Position numbers and translations under genes: made by a program. Below, piece by piece: positions 10,301 through 22,400 of a stretch of 42,000 nucleotides of DNA (within the stretch, counting starts at the first letter, position 1; every line of letters starts with the position of its first letter). The stretch comes from Cristatella mucedo (taxonomy: Eukaryota; Bryozoa; Phylactolaemata; Cristatellidae), in the NCBI GenBank assembly GCA_009760855.2, contig WPIO01000034.1:188001-230000 (forward strand), read 5' to 3'. Below the pieces are notes generated by a model, which was not told where the DNA came from, did not search any database, and saw only the letters and a program-made list of their open reading frames with translations.

Positions 10301-13300
10301 TACGCGTGTCAGATTATAACAGCTCGCGGGTTTCTTAGAGTTTCCAGATTTGGAGCCTAAAGGAACCGGATACGCGTCATCATTAGTGTAATCAGCCTAA
10401 TCGAAATAATGTAATCGACTTCACAGCGAGTCGTAGGCAATGGCCTGTGGTGCAGTAAATTCGCGTCTCTCCGCACGGCTTTCATTGAACGATCTACTTT
10501 ATCGGGGTAGACTTTTGATGGTGAACTGGTTGGCGCAATAGTTTGACCAAGAGTTTAAGGCACTCACCCCGAACAAGGTCAAGGTAAAATATATGTATTT
10601 GAATACCTAGTTCCTTCAGTTCGTAGGCTCCCAAAGCCTAAAGTGAACTCTTGACTTTATTCAGGACATCTGACTTTCCCACATTTAAAAAAAATGAAAG
10701 TCACATCTATGTATCACGGAATTTAGTGGGTATCGGTGATTAATCCGTTGTGTGCTTGTGTGCTGACACTGCGCATGCTGCCAGTAACCATACTTGCATG
10801 CTGACCTTGTGCGTGCCACCTCTAACCAAGTTATGCTTGATGTAACGAGGATGCTACCACTAACCATTCGATCGCGCTTCCTTTGCAGCAAATCTCAAGT
10901 ACCTAGAAAGAAATTGAGTTTTCTGGGGGTGCTAAATTAAAGGTATACTATTAATAGTAATGGTTTGAGCACGTGTCTCCTTTGCTGAAAGAGCTAGGAT
11001 GGATGCCGGTTGAGAAAAGGATACAGAGCAAAGTTCTTACGCTCACCCACAAGGCCCGCCACGGTTGGCTCCTTCGTACCTAGCTGAACTGCTGCATCAG
11101 TTTCAGCCTGTTCGCGCCCTCAGGTCTTGTGTGGACAATAAATTAGCTGTCCCATTCCTCCGCTTAAAGACCGTTGGCGACAGAAACTGTAGCTCTGCAG
11201 GTCCTAGACTGTGGAACTCGCTTCCACAATTCTTAGGCAACGACAACTATTCTCCTACTGCCGACTATGGCACACATTCTTTTCAGCGATCCTGAGCTGC
11301 TACTTCTATTCTACTCACTACCTAAACTACTCTCCTGACTTTGCTATGCTTCTCACTTTCTCGTTGTGGCGTGAGATGAAGTCTGTTGACTACCGAATGC
11401 GTACCGAAAGCCTGAGTGCGCTATACAAAACTATTTTGTGTAACACTCGCGTGGTCTTAATGACTTTTTTGAGTTACAGATTACATTATATTTATATTTT
11501 TTATAGTAATAGTTATTAATATTAGGTCGTTGGCTCGAATTCCTGAAGCGCCTAAATAGAGACTGAGTTCGCGTAGGACACTGTGCAAATGAATTACCTA
11601 CGGCCATACGTTGTATGGCTGCCGTGCTCTGCAACGTGTACGCATACGAGCATACAAATACGTTCATACGTGAGCCGTGATGGCACACTAGGTAAGGGGG
11701 TTGCTTTCACGACCTCGGTCCCGAGGTCGTGGGTTCGATTCCTTCGGTGGGCGATTCTTTATCGCCACTGCAAGCGGTGGTGATAGCCGTAAAGGCTCTT
11801 CTGTCGCTATACAAAAAGAGGCTGTTTAATCAGCGAGAATTTTTTTTACGTACATACGTGCTCTCAGGCTCTCAGTGCTCGTTCGTCTCACTTCGACGCA
11901 TGCACCCTTGGCAGCTGGTGTGAGGGCATGGTGGACGTGGGAGAGGAATAGCATGCGTAGCTCCCTGTTTTTACTGCTAATCCCTTCGATTAAGGATTCT
12001 CTACCAAGCTCCGGCAACCCAAGCTACTAATGCATTTTAAGATGAAGTGACGTGAGCTAGCAAGCTGGTAGACTTCGCTTTAGGCGCAACAAACGGGGTA
12101 GCAGTACCGAGTCGGCGCCTTTACCCGAATGAAGGCCACGCCGCTTTATAGACGGTAAGCGAGAAATACGATTAATTATTGCTTTGTTCACGCTACACTA
12201 CAACCAGCAGCTCTGATAGCACGTAGTTAGACCAACGATCAAATGCCGAGAACGTCTGAAATAAGAGCGACATTATTGGACTTGCCTGAGAATGTTGTTC
12301 TTAAACTTGTTGTAACTCGCCATCGTGTGCAGACCACCAAAGCCGATACTCATCGAGTAGAAAACCTGTCCAGCAGCGTCTTTCCAGATCTACAGAAATT
12401 CAAGATGTTACATGTCACCTAGCATACGCTACTGTATATAGCCGGTAAGTGTGTATTGCAATTCAGTATTTCATGATTCTCTTGAAATCGTGCCATCAAT
12501 ACAGAGTGTTCCGGCTGGCAGTAAAGCCAGTCTTAAGCTTAGTTCGACAACACCACAGAAGGTTCAAGGCCCTCAACGATCAATATTTACCTCGACAATG
12601 GCAGCAGTTGCAACTTTCTTTTGCTGCTTTACTGGCCAATATTTTACTGCTGCAACAGCTTTGGCGCAGAAAGCTACTAGTGCAGCAAGCATTCTCATGT
12701 TGATGACGTGTTACACTGATAAAAGCGAGCCAGCCACTTATATTAGAAAATGCAACATTAGTAAAATATACAAATAATGGATACACTCGTAACGTCTGAG
12801 CCGCTTGCAACCCATAGTGTATCATATGAACTATGTGTCCGTGCAAGAGCTTAGAAATTAAATTAAGATTTAGAGCTTAGAAAATAGGTTAAGATTGTAT
12901 AACCGTTACCTGATCTTGTAATGAGCTATCACTAAGTTCATCTTATATGCAAATAATTAATCCTAAATGTTAAAAATTTAAAATATGAACATGCTGCTGC
13001 TGTTTACAAAGTTTGTCAACCTTAAATTCTGGTTCACCAAGCCGTGGTATTATTTCTTCATCTTTGCTGAAATTTCCTAATACTGATTATTTTACGAGCG
13101 ATGATTACGAAAATAGCACACCTAAAACTGATTTGAGACATTTGTGCGTGCGTTCTTACCTCACATCGTCAGAAATTAGGCGCTTATGTTTATCGAAAGG
13201 CTTTCTGCTTGTACTCACCATCAAATTAACTTGCATCCCAGGGTCACCGCCCTTTAGGCTTCACCCGCAGCACGCGAAACCTGCTTTGGCTTATAGTTTC

Positions 13301-13345
13301 GTCGGCTCTTAGTGAACCTGCTAGTCAGCTCGACGGTACAGTTTT

Positions 13346-13427
<82 letters not shown>

Positions 13428-16400
13428 CTTATAGTACTGGTATCGCTGTTTTAGTGTCATTCAAATGCATGTCTGTATTTTGCTGCCTCAGCCAGTTTTG
13501 CTGAATACGGTGTCTCCAGAAGAAGACCGGACGTAGCCAGAAAGGGCATAAGTGGCGCATTTCTTCCAGATTTTCCAGCACATTTTTCAATCCGTCCAGT
13601 GAGCTCTCAATAAGTTACTGCAGCGATTCACTCAAACTCAAGCAAAAAAGGTAAGCATAAGTCTGATGCCTTTTTTTAAAAGTGATTTGGAACGTGCTTT
13701 GAATGTGCAATCAGTGCCTAATTATGCCTGTGATGAAAGTTGAAGATATCCTTGATCTCTTGCTGTGGCTGAAACTGTGGTTGGAATCCACTTTCAGTTT
13801 TCTATGAAAGAAACTCGGCTGGAATTAACTAACTGCTCTGCTGTAACTCTCATTAAAAATGTTCTGATAACAACAGAAAACCAATTTGGCTGTATTAATT
13901 GTCGTTGCTTCCTCAATTTCAAGCCGTTTGCAATCTCGTGAAGCAACGTAGCATATCACTCGCAGTGCAAGCTGCCTATTGTGTTGCTAATTAACAAACT
14001 GCCAATAACCAATTCCTAATTCATTTCCGATATTTCAGATTGAATTCCAATTCCATATAATATAAATCATCACTTTCTCATACTGAGTGATCTCAATATT
14101 GTCACAGATGGCTTCACCTGAACTTTGCAGTTCCATTTTGTCTGGGCTACCGAAAACGACCACTGTGCCATCCAGCTGGCGAAAATGGCTGCAAAGATAT
14201 TTAAAAAATTCTAGATTTTTGACAGTGTCTCCTTGCTGATCCAGAGTAAATTTCTTACGCTGATCCAGAAGGCCTGCCACGACTTGGCTCTTTCAGGCCT
14301 AACTGAACTGCTGCACAGTTTCAGCATCTTTTTGTCCGAATGTCCTCGAGTGTAAATAAATTAGTAGCTACATTTAATTGCTTAAAAATCATAGGCGATG
14401 GGAGATTTTTAATGCAGGAACTAGAAATGTATGTTCACTAGCACAGTTCTTTCGTAACGTCATTACTCTCCCGCTGCCAGCTGTAGCGAATTCTTTTCGC
14501 CATCTTGAGCTGTTTCTTACGTACTACGCATTACCTCAACAACTCCTCTGACTAAGCTAAGCTTCTCACGTTTTTGCACAAGATATACAAATAAATAATT
14601 AATTTTGATAGCGCCCCAAGAGAACTTAATCTTTATTCAGGTACTTCACTAATGCCGCGGATACATCCTCACTCAGATTATTTTAGATGAAAAGAACTAG
14701 CTGGAAATATTAAGTGCGATAGTTTAGAGACATGCACAAGGGCCGAAATGCATAACTAGTATAAGAGTAAATAACTTAGGCCAGTTCTGGCATTTAAAAA
14801 AATCTCTAGGAATAGAAAATTCGCGCGATCTTGAAATGCTATTTTCTAACATTAAATATTCCCATCGAACAGCAGCTCTCAAATCAGATACATACCTAAA
14901 CACACACTAGTAGTGAGCAGATTGTTTTGTAGCTTCTTTGTCCGCAGGATAAATTAAATTCTCTTGAAGTTAAGATTGCAAATTCCATCTCTGAAATAGC
15001 GCACCTCACGACTCCTCACCATCCTTATTTTGCTTTTACTCAATGCCCACCGTCAAGCCTGCCACAAGCCATCACATCTTGAAAGCCTTATTCCAATCAA
15101 AGATTAACCCTGGCAATTTTGACCGGCTCTTCTCCCTCCGACTGAGGTACACAAATTTCTTCCTCCTCGCATAAATAGCATTGAGAATATTCCATAGCTT
15201 CAGTTCTTATTGCTACATTTAGCAAGAAATCAGATGCTAGGCAATTCAACTACAATGCAGCACTAAAGCGTGGGTGCTTTAGTTGAGTTTGCCCAGTCTC
15301 TCACTATTGCTATTCTTAAAAGTTCAACGGAAAGAGTGGTAGCAGACTTGACTTACTCTCTTACATTGAACTTAGAACCTGGCCAGTGAGTTTGCGTATA
15401 TTTCTAGAGCCAATCCTTGCAAAGAGGAAGACATTTTTGAAACTTCTCAGTAATGCTGGCTTATGGAATTTATATAGAGTCTCTTGTTCTGATTAGTCAA
15501 CAGCATTTCACTCCGTTTATCGCCAAGTCTTTCTTGGGACGATAAACGATCAGCTCGAATGTTTTGAAGGCGTGCCTCACCGGCTGTTCCTCATAGTCCA
15601 GCGCAGGAAAAAGAGGTCAAAGCCGCGCTCCAGAAACTTTTCATTAAAAGCATTATCTGCAGTGCGTGGCGAATTCCTGCAAGGCTTCTCCATATGTTTC
15701 GCCGTGGCTCAAACCAGGATGGAACTCAATGGAGCCGGAAGCAGAAAGGACTGAAGGAAGTTATCCGCCGGGGGGGGGGGCTTGAACTAAAGCTGCACCG
15801 AACTTGCACTTCTTATTCGCTGCGGGCATGAATAGTAGGCCAAACAGTTTTTAGGTATTCGGCCGTATAGTAGCGGTCGGACCTGATACGAGTAGTAGCC
15901 AAGCGATATATGTTTTCCTATACGTGGCAGCTACAGTGAGTGGACCTATGCAACTCTTGCATTAACGTAATAAATATCCAAATATTATTTCTTAAATTTT
16001 TCCCAACGTTACTGAACTGCACATGTGAATGCAATTTAAGTTCTCAACGTCGGTAGACCTATAATTCAAGCTATTCGTAAAGGACCAAACAGTGAAAATT
16101 GGCCTTACCTCGACAGCCCTATCTATGTTGAACGCCTGTATCATCGGCCAGGGCAGCACGACCCGAGCTGTTACGAATCTGAGAGGCCCATTCAGGTCTC
16201 TGGGTCCCGTGTCCCCAGTGGCTTACCTTGCAGTGGCACGCCCCTGCCGCTTCAGCCCCACTTACTTTGGCCGTGACTACGCTCGCTCGTGCTACTCGTG
16301 CGAAGTTCGCGCGAGGAGTTCAAATGTTGGTCCTATACAGATACAGACAGCGAGGATCCGGATTAGTCGACCGAGGAGAACTCTCTAGGCTCCCTAACCT

Positions 16401-19400
16401 TGCTATCGTGACTCTTCCAAGCGGCAGCTGAAGAAACTAGATGAACTAGTCACCTACGTGAACTGCATTGACTCGGATCATCCGATTCTGCGAAGTGGAG
16501 GCTGAAAGCGAAATCCAAGACCAATTCGCGCCATGCAGTCGAATCCACGTTCCACGCGCTTAGATCGGCTCTCTGATCTGTGTAGATTCGCATGTGATTC
16601 GCATGTGAGTGCTCGACCAATCGTAACGTAAAATTCTCATTTAAACAATAGCAATCCCTTCGGTCGAGGAAGGAGTCAAGAAGCCAGCATTACGCATCTT
16701 GTCAGCACAGGAGCAGAAATTTTCGAGGGTGACGACAGCTCGAACTCACGGAGGCCTGAAGGAGCTTGGAGAAGTCGGGCTTCAAGTAGAACTCGATGCC
16801 CGCACTGGCGCCAGGCAGCAGGGCTCCGTATATCACGAACACGGTGAGCATCACGTACGGAAATACAGCAGTGAAGTAAACAACCTGAAAACAGTCAGAC
16901 TAGCATGTTGATATCCATGCACCAGTCACAAAACTTAAACACTCAGTTGAAGATTGGGTGAAACGTCCAGAAAGCTCCCACGTACCCACGTCTCGCCGAG
17001 GTAAGGGTGTCTAAACTCCGACAGAAAAACAAACGAATCCTAAAGTGGAGCTCCGTATTACTTTTAGCATTCAATCAAGCTCGACATATGCTATTAGATA
17101 TAATGAAGCGTAGTCAGAATAACTTCTTTTACATTGTTTTAAGCTGTTGTCCAGAGTTTTGAAACAGTTAAGGGGTGGGCTAATTGAGTGCAATATCCAG
17201 AAGGCGATTATGAACTGGCACTTGCAGTGCATAACAGGAGTTATCACCGGTGCTCATCACGGTTACATAAGCTGGCTCCATTTAAGGTTAAATTACATCA
17301 CTCTCTGGCTCAGTTCTTCAAACCTTGGTCAAATTTCCAGTTGCAAAGTCAAGTGAAAGCAGATCTTCACGGAAAAATAGCTTCGCAAAAAACAGTATTG
17401 CGTGACAATTTGGTAATGGATGACGAATGTGCGAGCTGCAAACTGACCGCACGCATTCATTTTTAACTGAAATTGCCATTAATTGCAACAAGTTATCAAT
17501 GAATGCGTTAGGGAAGGTGATTTTTAGGCAGACTAAATTGCCAGGGAACTTATCTAGAAGTTTGTACAACATTAGGCTAATTGTGAGAATATCTCTTGCT
17601 TGCTTGCTACTCGTGAAATGCAATTAAATTATTTTCGCTGTAGTTCCTTTTGCCCACAATCAGCTGCAAATATGGATGAGGAAATCGAAGGATTAATAAT
17701 TGCTGTTTCGCGTGCACATGGCTATGCAGACCTTCGGCGGTCCTCGGGTAAGGTAGGGAAATTCTTGCCTGCCTCCGAAGATACCCATTACTCAGGTAAA
17801 GGTGAAGGCTTAATTCAAAGCTATTCATTAATTCTTTGAGAATTGGAGCAGGAGTTTGCTGGCATCTTTGCTTATTTTAAATGCATATATTTTTGCGAAA
17901 TGGTTTTTCAAATTCAAGAAATGACGTAGAGCGTTACAGTGGGCAAGCAAGAGGTGGTTGCTTTAGTCAATTAAGGGACAGGCACAAACCAAGTGTCTTC
18001 TCACAAGCACATAATTAACGCTAAAGATGAGCTTCTTATATCTACTGGTCTTAATAGCAACATAAATATTGGCATCCGCATGCTAGTAGGTCATTTTAAG
18101 ACAGTAAACTGATGCTTCTTCTTTTTTTCTGGTTGACAGTTGGCGATAGAATAATGCCGTACGGCTTACTGTCCGGCTCAGCAAAGGTGGCTACCAATTA
18201 GCAGAGCAGGAGAGTCAGCCGTAAGTACCCCGAGTCCGTTCCTAGAGGCTACCGAATAATGCATACTTAATTCAGTAAGCTAGACTGTTATGCATCAGCA
18301 CGTGAAATGCGGAAATATGTGTAAAAATGTAAGCAGACGCACAGACAACAGGTTCTAATGAAACAGGTTCATGCGTGAAGCACAGATTAAGCTGTTTTGG
18401 GGCTACACAAACCAGGTATTATTTCTTTACTGTTTGCATATAAATTGTGCGAGCAAGCTAGCTGATGTGCATACGAAGTGAAAATTTTGCCAGCATCAAT
18501 AAGCAGAGTTCTTCTGCAAAGCTTCGCTAGCACCACACATATACAATCTACATTCCAATTGCAATGGAGTAAGTAAAATTGCTGAGCAGCTATGTATCGC
18601 AGGGTTGGAATGTTTCTTGTTAGTATTTCTTCCATTTTCACTGGTAAACTAAATAAGAGGTCATAGAATCAATGAAATCATCATACAAATTGAGTTTATT
18701 CAGTCTTTTTCTAGCTCAGTGGCGTAGAGCTTCGATATTACCATCATCAGACGTACCGGAGTGGCGGCTTCGATGTTGACTTGTGGCTAAGTTGCCTTAG
18801 ACTATTTTGGTTCATTCATTCTTGGAGACCACTCTGCTATTTCGCATGTCCTGCCCACAGGTGCACGGTGATATAAGCAGAAATATCAGTAAAAGGCTTG
18901 TGCTGCTGGGAGTACGCGTGATGACAACGTGCGAGGTATTTAATACTGATGAAGTCTGTTGGCTACAGAATTCGCACCGATAGCCGCTTAGACTGTGAGT
19001 GAGCTATACAAAGCTCTCCTACGTAACACCAACGGATAGTTGTAGCTTTTTGGAGTTATAGACGATGCTAAATTACATTGCATCACATTACATTACGTCA
19101 CCGATGAGCATCGGAGAGGTCTACGAAATTGTAGCAACTAGCCCTTGATACTTGAGAATACTGTCCCAATCCCGACGTCATCAATTTGTGAACTCTCATA
19201 ACTCTAATACTCACGATGATGTTGTCACCAGAACGGGATAAAGACCCGGGCGAGATGTCGAGAGGCACTCGCGCTTACCTTCCCGCTAGACTTGACTCCC
19301 TTGACGATGCAGAGGAACACGACGACCCAAGCTAGCAGGAGGCAGAGAGCGAGGTCCCACAGCGGCTCGCCCGAGTCGTCGATGCCGCTCGACTTCTGCA

Positions 19401-22400
19401 GCAAGACTTTGCTGCAGAGAAATAGAAGCACCTGTCCAGAAGCACGTGCCTGCTGCTGCGAACAAGGGCCACTGAGAATTGGGCATCGAAAGCATCGAAA
19501 CATCGAGAGCACCTTTTCCCATGCACTTGAGTGTGTGCTGCATTGACTTCGAGGTTCGCCAACAAGGTATCGAGGCAGTTCGAGAAGTTCGCACCGCATC
19601 GATTAACAGCTGAGAGCGAGCCGGCCATAAGCTGCGAGCTGCTCATATGTGCCAACGTCATTTAGGCTATTAGTATTGCTTGAATGTTAGTTCAATTGCC
19701 TATAGCTATTAGAGCTGAATAAATCAGATCTTGTCAGCAATGTATGGCCCTGGAAGCTGCTCAAAGACGGCGTAACCACCTAGGTGGCCAGCAGAAGTTA
19801 CTCGCTCCTAGCAACCTACTCTCAGATTACTTGCTCCTAGCTCCTGCTAGCAGGCCCTCGTAAGCAGACAGTACTTCTTTAGCGGACCGTTAGACTGAAT
19901 TGGGATTGCTGACGAGATGTGTGATTCAAAATACACTGTCTTCCATCGGGGAAAACCAGGTCCTGACTGCCTTTTCAGCTAGCAGAAATTAATTTATGAA
20001 AAAGCGACACCTCCACCTCTGTAAAATGATTCTTTTAGCCGAAAACCTCTGCTCCTAGCGGCTAACGGACACATTGGAAGCAGCACGAATTCCCACTCGA
20101 ATGCAAATGGCCCGCACGCTTATTGTGCAGCTAGCCGGCAGTGCTGATAAAGGGCATACGCTTTACCCAGCAATGAACCTCACCACGCCACCGTCGTCTC
20201 TTGAAATCACAATAATTCACCAGCTAGTACCGTAGACGTTATGCGAAGCAAAAATCGACGAATCGGCGAAACTATTCCAGCACCAAAGTTAGAGAGAATG
20301 TGGCTGCGTTCCATAGCGTGTCAATGCATGAAATGTTTGAGAAGCTCCCAAGCTAGTGTACTCATCGTGCCGCTAGCAGGCGATGCCATCCTGCAGGGAT
20401 GAAGGTGTGGCTCGCGGCGACCGTTTCAAGACCGCGGCCATTCACAACTACATTCAAATTCTGGCACTGCCTGAAAACCCAGAGAGATTTTGTAGTGAAG
20501 TAAGAATTAGTCTCTTTCAAAAGACTAGCCGGCTAGAAATAATTATGAATATTCATGAGACAAGAAGCTTCTGTTTAATTGGTAACGTAGGCAGTCCTGA
20601 AATGACCACTTGCCAGCTGGCATTGTTTCGCCCAGACCATTAGGGATTTCAATGGCCAATGACGTTTTCAAAGGAAACGCGAACATGAAACTGGGCTTTG
20701 CACAATGCCAAGTCAATTATTATTTCTCTCAGCAGACTTGCACGCTGTCTAGCTGCACTATCTAAGGCCCGTATTTTTATGCTTCGAAGACCAACAAACG
20801 ACACGTTCTAGATTAAGCCATTGGCAGTTTTAGCATGGTAAAATTTGCTTGGCTGCAGGACCTCCTATGCTCACACGCGATGACATCGCTGGTGTCCATC
20901 AAAGTTAAAAAATTCCCAATACGGTTTTAAAGGAAACAGTGCATTCACGTTTGCTTGGCAAGAAATATTACCTCCAATCGTCTCATGCGTTATCCTCAAT
21001 ATGTTAACGCAAAGCACTGCTCAATTATGAAATCGTGAGGAAAGCTTTTCCAGCGGCAATCGAATGTTGCCCTGACCACCTAAGAAAGTGACTCGTTAAA
21101 CCCTAAGCACTGCTACTAATAATCAGCATCACATTCGTTCGCCTAGCAGATATAAATCATCATAAGCGTAAAAATTGCAAGCCTTGACTCAATGCTTCAC
21201 ACTAAGAAAGACATGAAAGCGTAGCACCTAATCAGAAGCTTCTCGTTGATGCCTCTCTGGCTAACTTACTCGAAGTACTCTTGGGCAGGCGAAGTCAACT
21301 TCAAATTAAGCAGCTCTAAAAGAATATGTATCCATCTTATTTCTAAAACACTGATGCAGTACCCAAACAATCTGGCTAGAAGCAATTCTGGTACGAGTGC
21401 AGAGGAAAGTAGCTCCAAGAAGAAGCACTGCCTCTACTGCTCTCGCCGACGTGATAGCAACGTAGTTTAGGCAATCAATACTACGAGCTTAAAGCAATAA
21501 AAATACGACACTTACGGCAGAATACGACAGAATAATTATGGCAACTGGAAACTGATGATTAATTTCCGACGCGCTAAAACCTTCCCGACCCCTGCAGAGT
21601 TGGCTTAGAACCAATAGAAAGTCTCTGAAAGCTTGCCCTCAACATTTCTTTATAAATAGTTAGTATCGGGCTGCAGCACTGGAATTTAAAAGTTATACCT
21701 AATCTTCATTAAATTTTTCCGACTCCATCGAGTTGCAAATTATGATCAAAACTTGGGGGTGGAATGCAGTAAAAGAGCACGGCCGAAAAAAGCCGGTAGC
21801 ATAGCCCTAACAACCAGCGCTTGGCTTGCCTTAATCTGGCAGGTGCAAGGGGGCGAGGCAGAACCAAATCCCCAGCACCGACTACTGGCAGGCTTATTGT
21901 AGAAGTACTCAATTTTGATAAACTGCTCCCGGAGCTTGCCAGAAATGAGTTGAACTGCAGGCCTTTGTGAGAGAATCCAAATTCGGTACCGATTGCTTCG
22001 CCATAGGCCTTATACTGGCAGAGGCTTTGCAAGGTTTAATTTTCCCCAAAATCCTCGGTCACATAGCCGACTGCCTCGCGCGAGTGGTCGGCTGGCACCG
22101 AAGCAGCTGAAACGTTATCCCGTGCACAACGAGCGAAATGCAACGGAGCCAAAATTCGGCAGTGTAGCAGCATTCACTATGAAGTGTCCATTTTTGTTTG
22201 AGCCAAAGACACGTCCTTCAGGGGGGGGGGCCGAATGCAGATCTGTGAACTGTCATTAGAACAGAAACTTGGGGAAACGGTGGGGGCCTCTCTTAATTGA
22301 TCCCTCACAGAAGCTGTCCATTTTAGATATTTAGATAGTCGGCTATAGGAATGCAGACGTGAGTAGGGTGTCTCTGCTTGTTTCGCTCGATCTTTCGGCA

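Larger units (their letters stand above)
4105..12285 (-). other. SLC6 intron 7 (8.2 kb, GC-AG)
   Basis: The largest intron, with a GC donor at 12285-12284 and a TTTCAG acceptor at 4105. It contains the foldback element (5.0-5.8 kb), a SINE, LINE fragments and the degenerate satellite, all listed separately. The stretches 4105-5020 and 5803-7090 are AT-rich and hold nothing I recognise. Confidence 0.85.
12390..16749 (-). other. SLC6 intron 6
   Basis: 4.4-kb intron from the GTGAGT donor at 16749 to the TGTAG acceptor at 12390. It holds a (CA)n/(TA)n microsatellite and a LINE fragment, listed separately, and a poly-G run of about 12 at 15769-15780. The GC-richer stretch 16100-16560 has short ORFs without recognisable homology. 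Confidence 0.8.

Noticed and set aside
16092-16431. Plus-strand ORFs of 98 and 67 codons in a GC-richer part of intron 6
   Set aside because: No homology recognised, overlapping frames both open, and composition alone explains them.
18711-18790. Possible tRNA with A box TAGCTCAGTGG
   Set aside because: No convincing B box and no acceptor or T-arm pairing.
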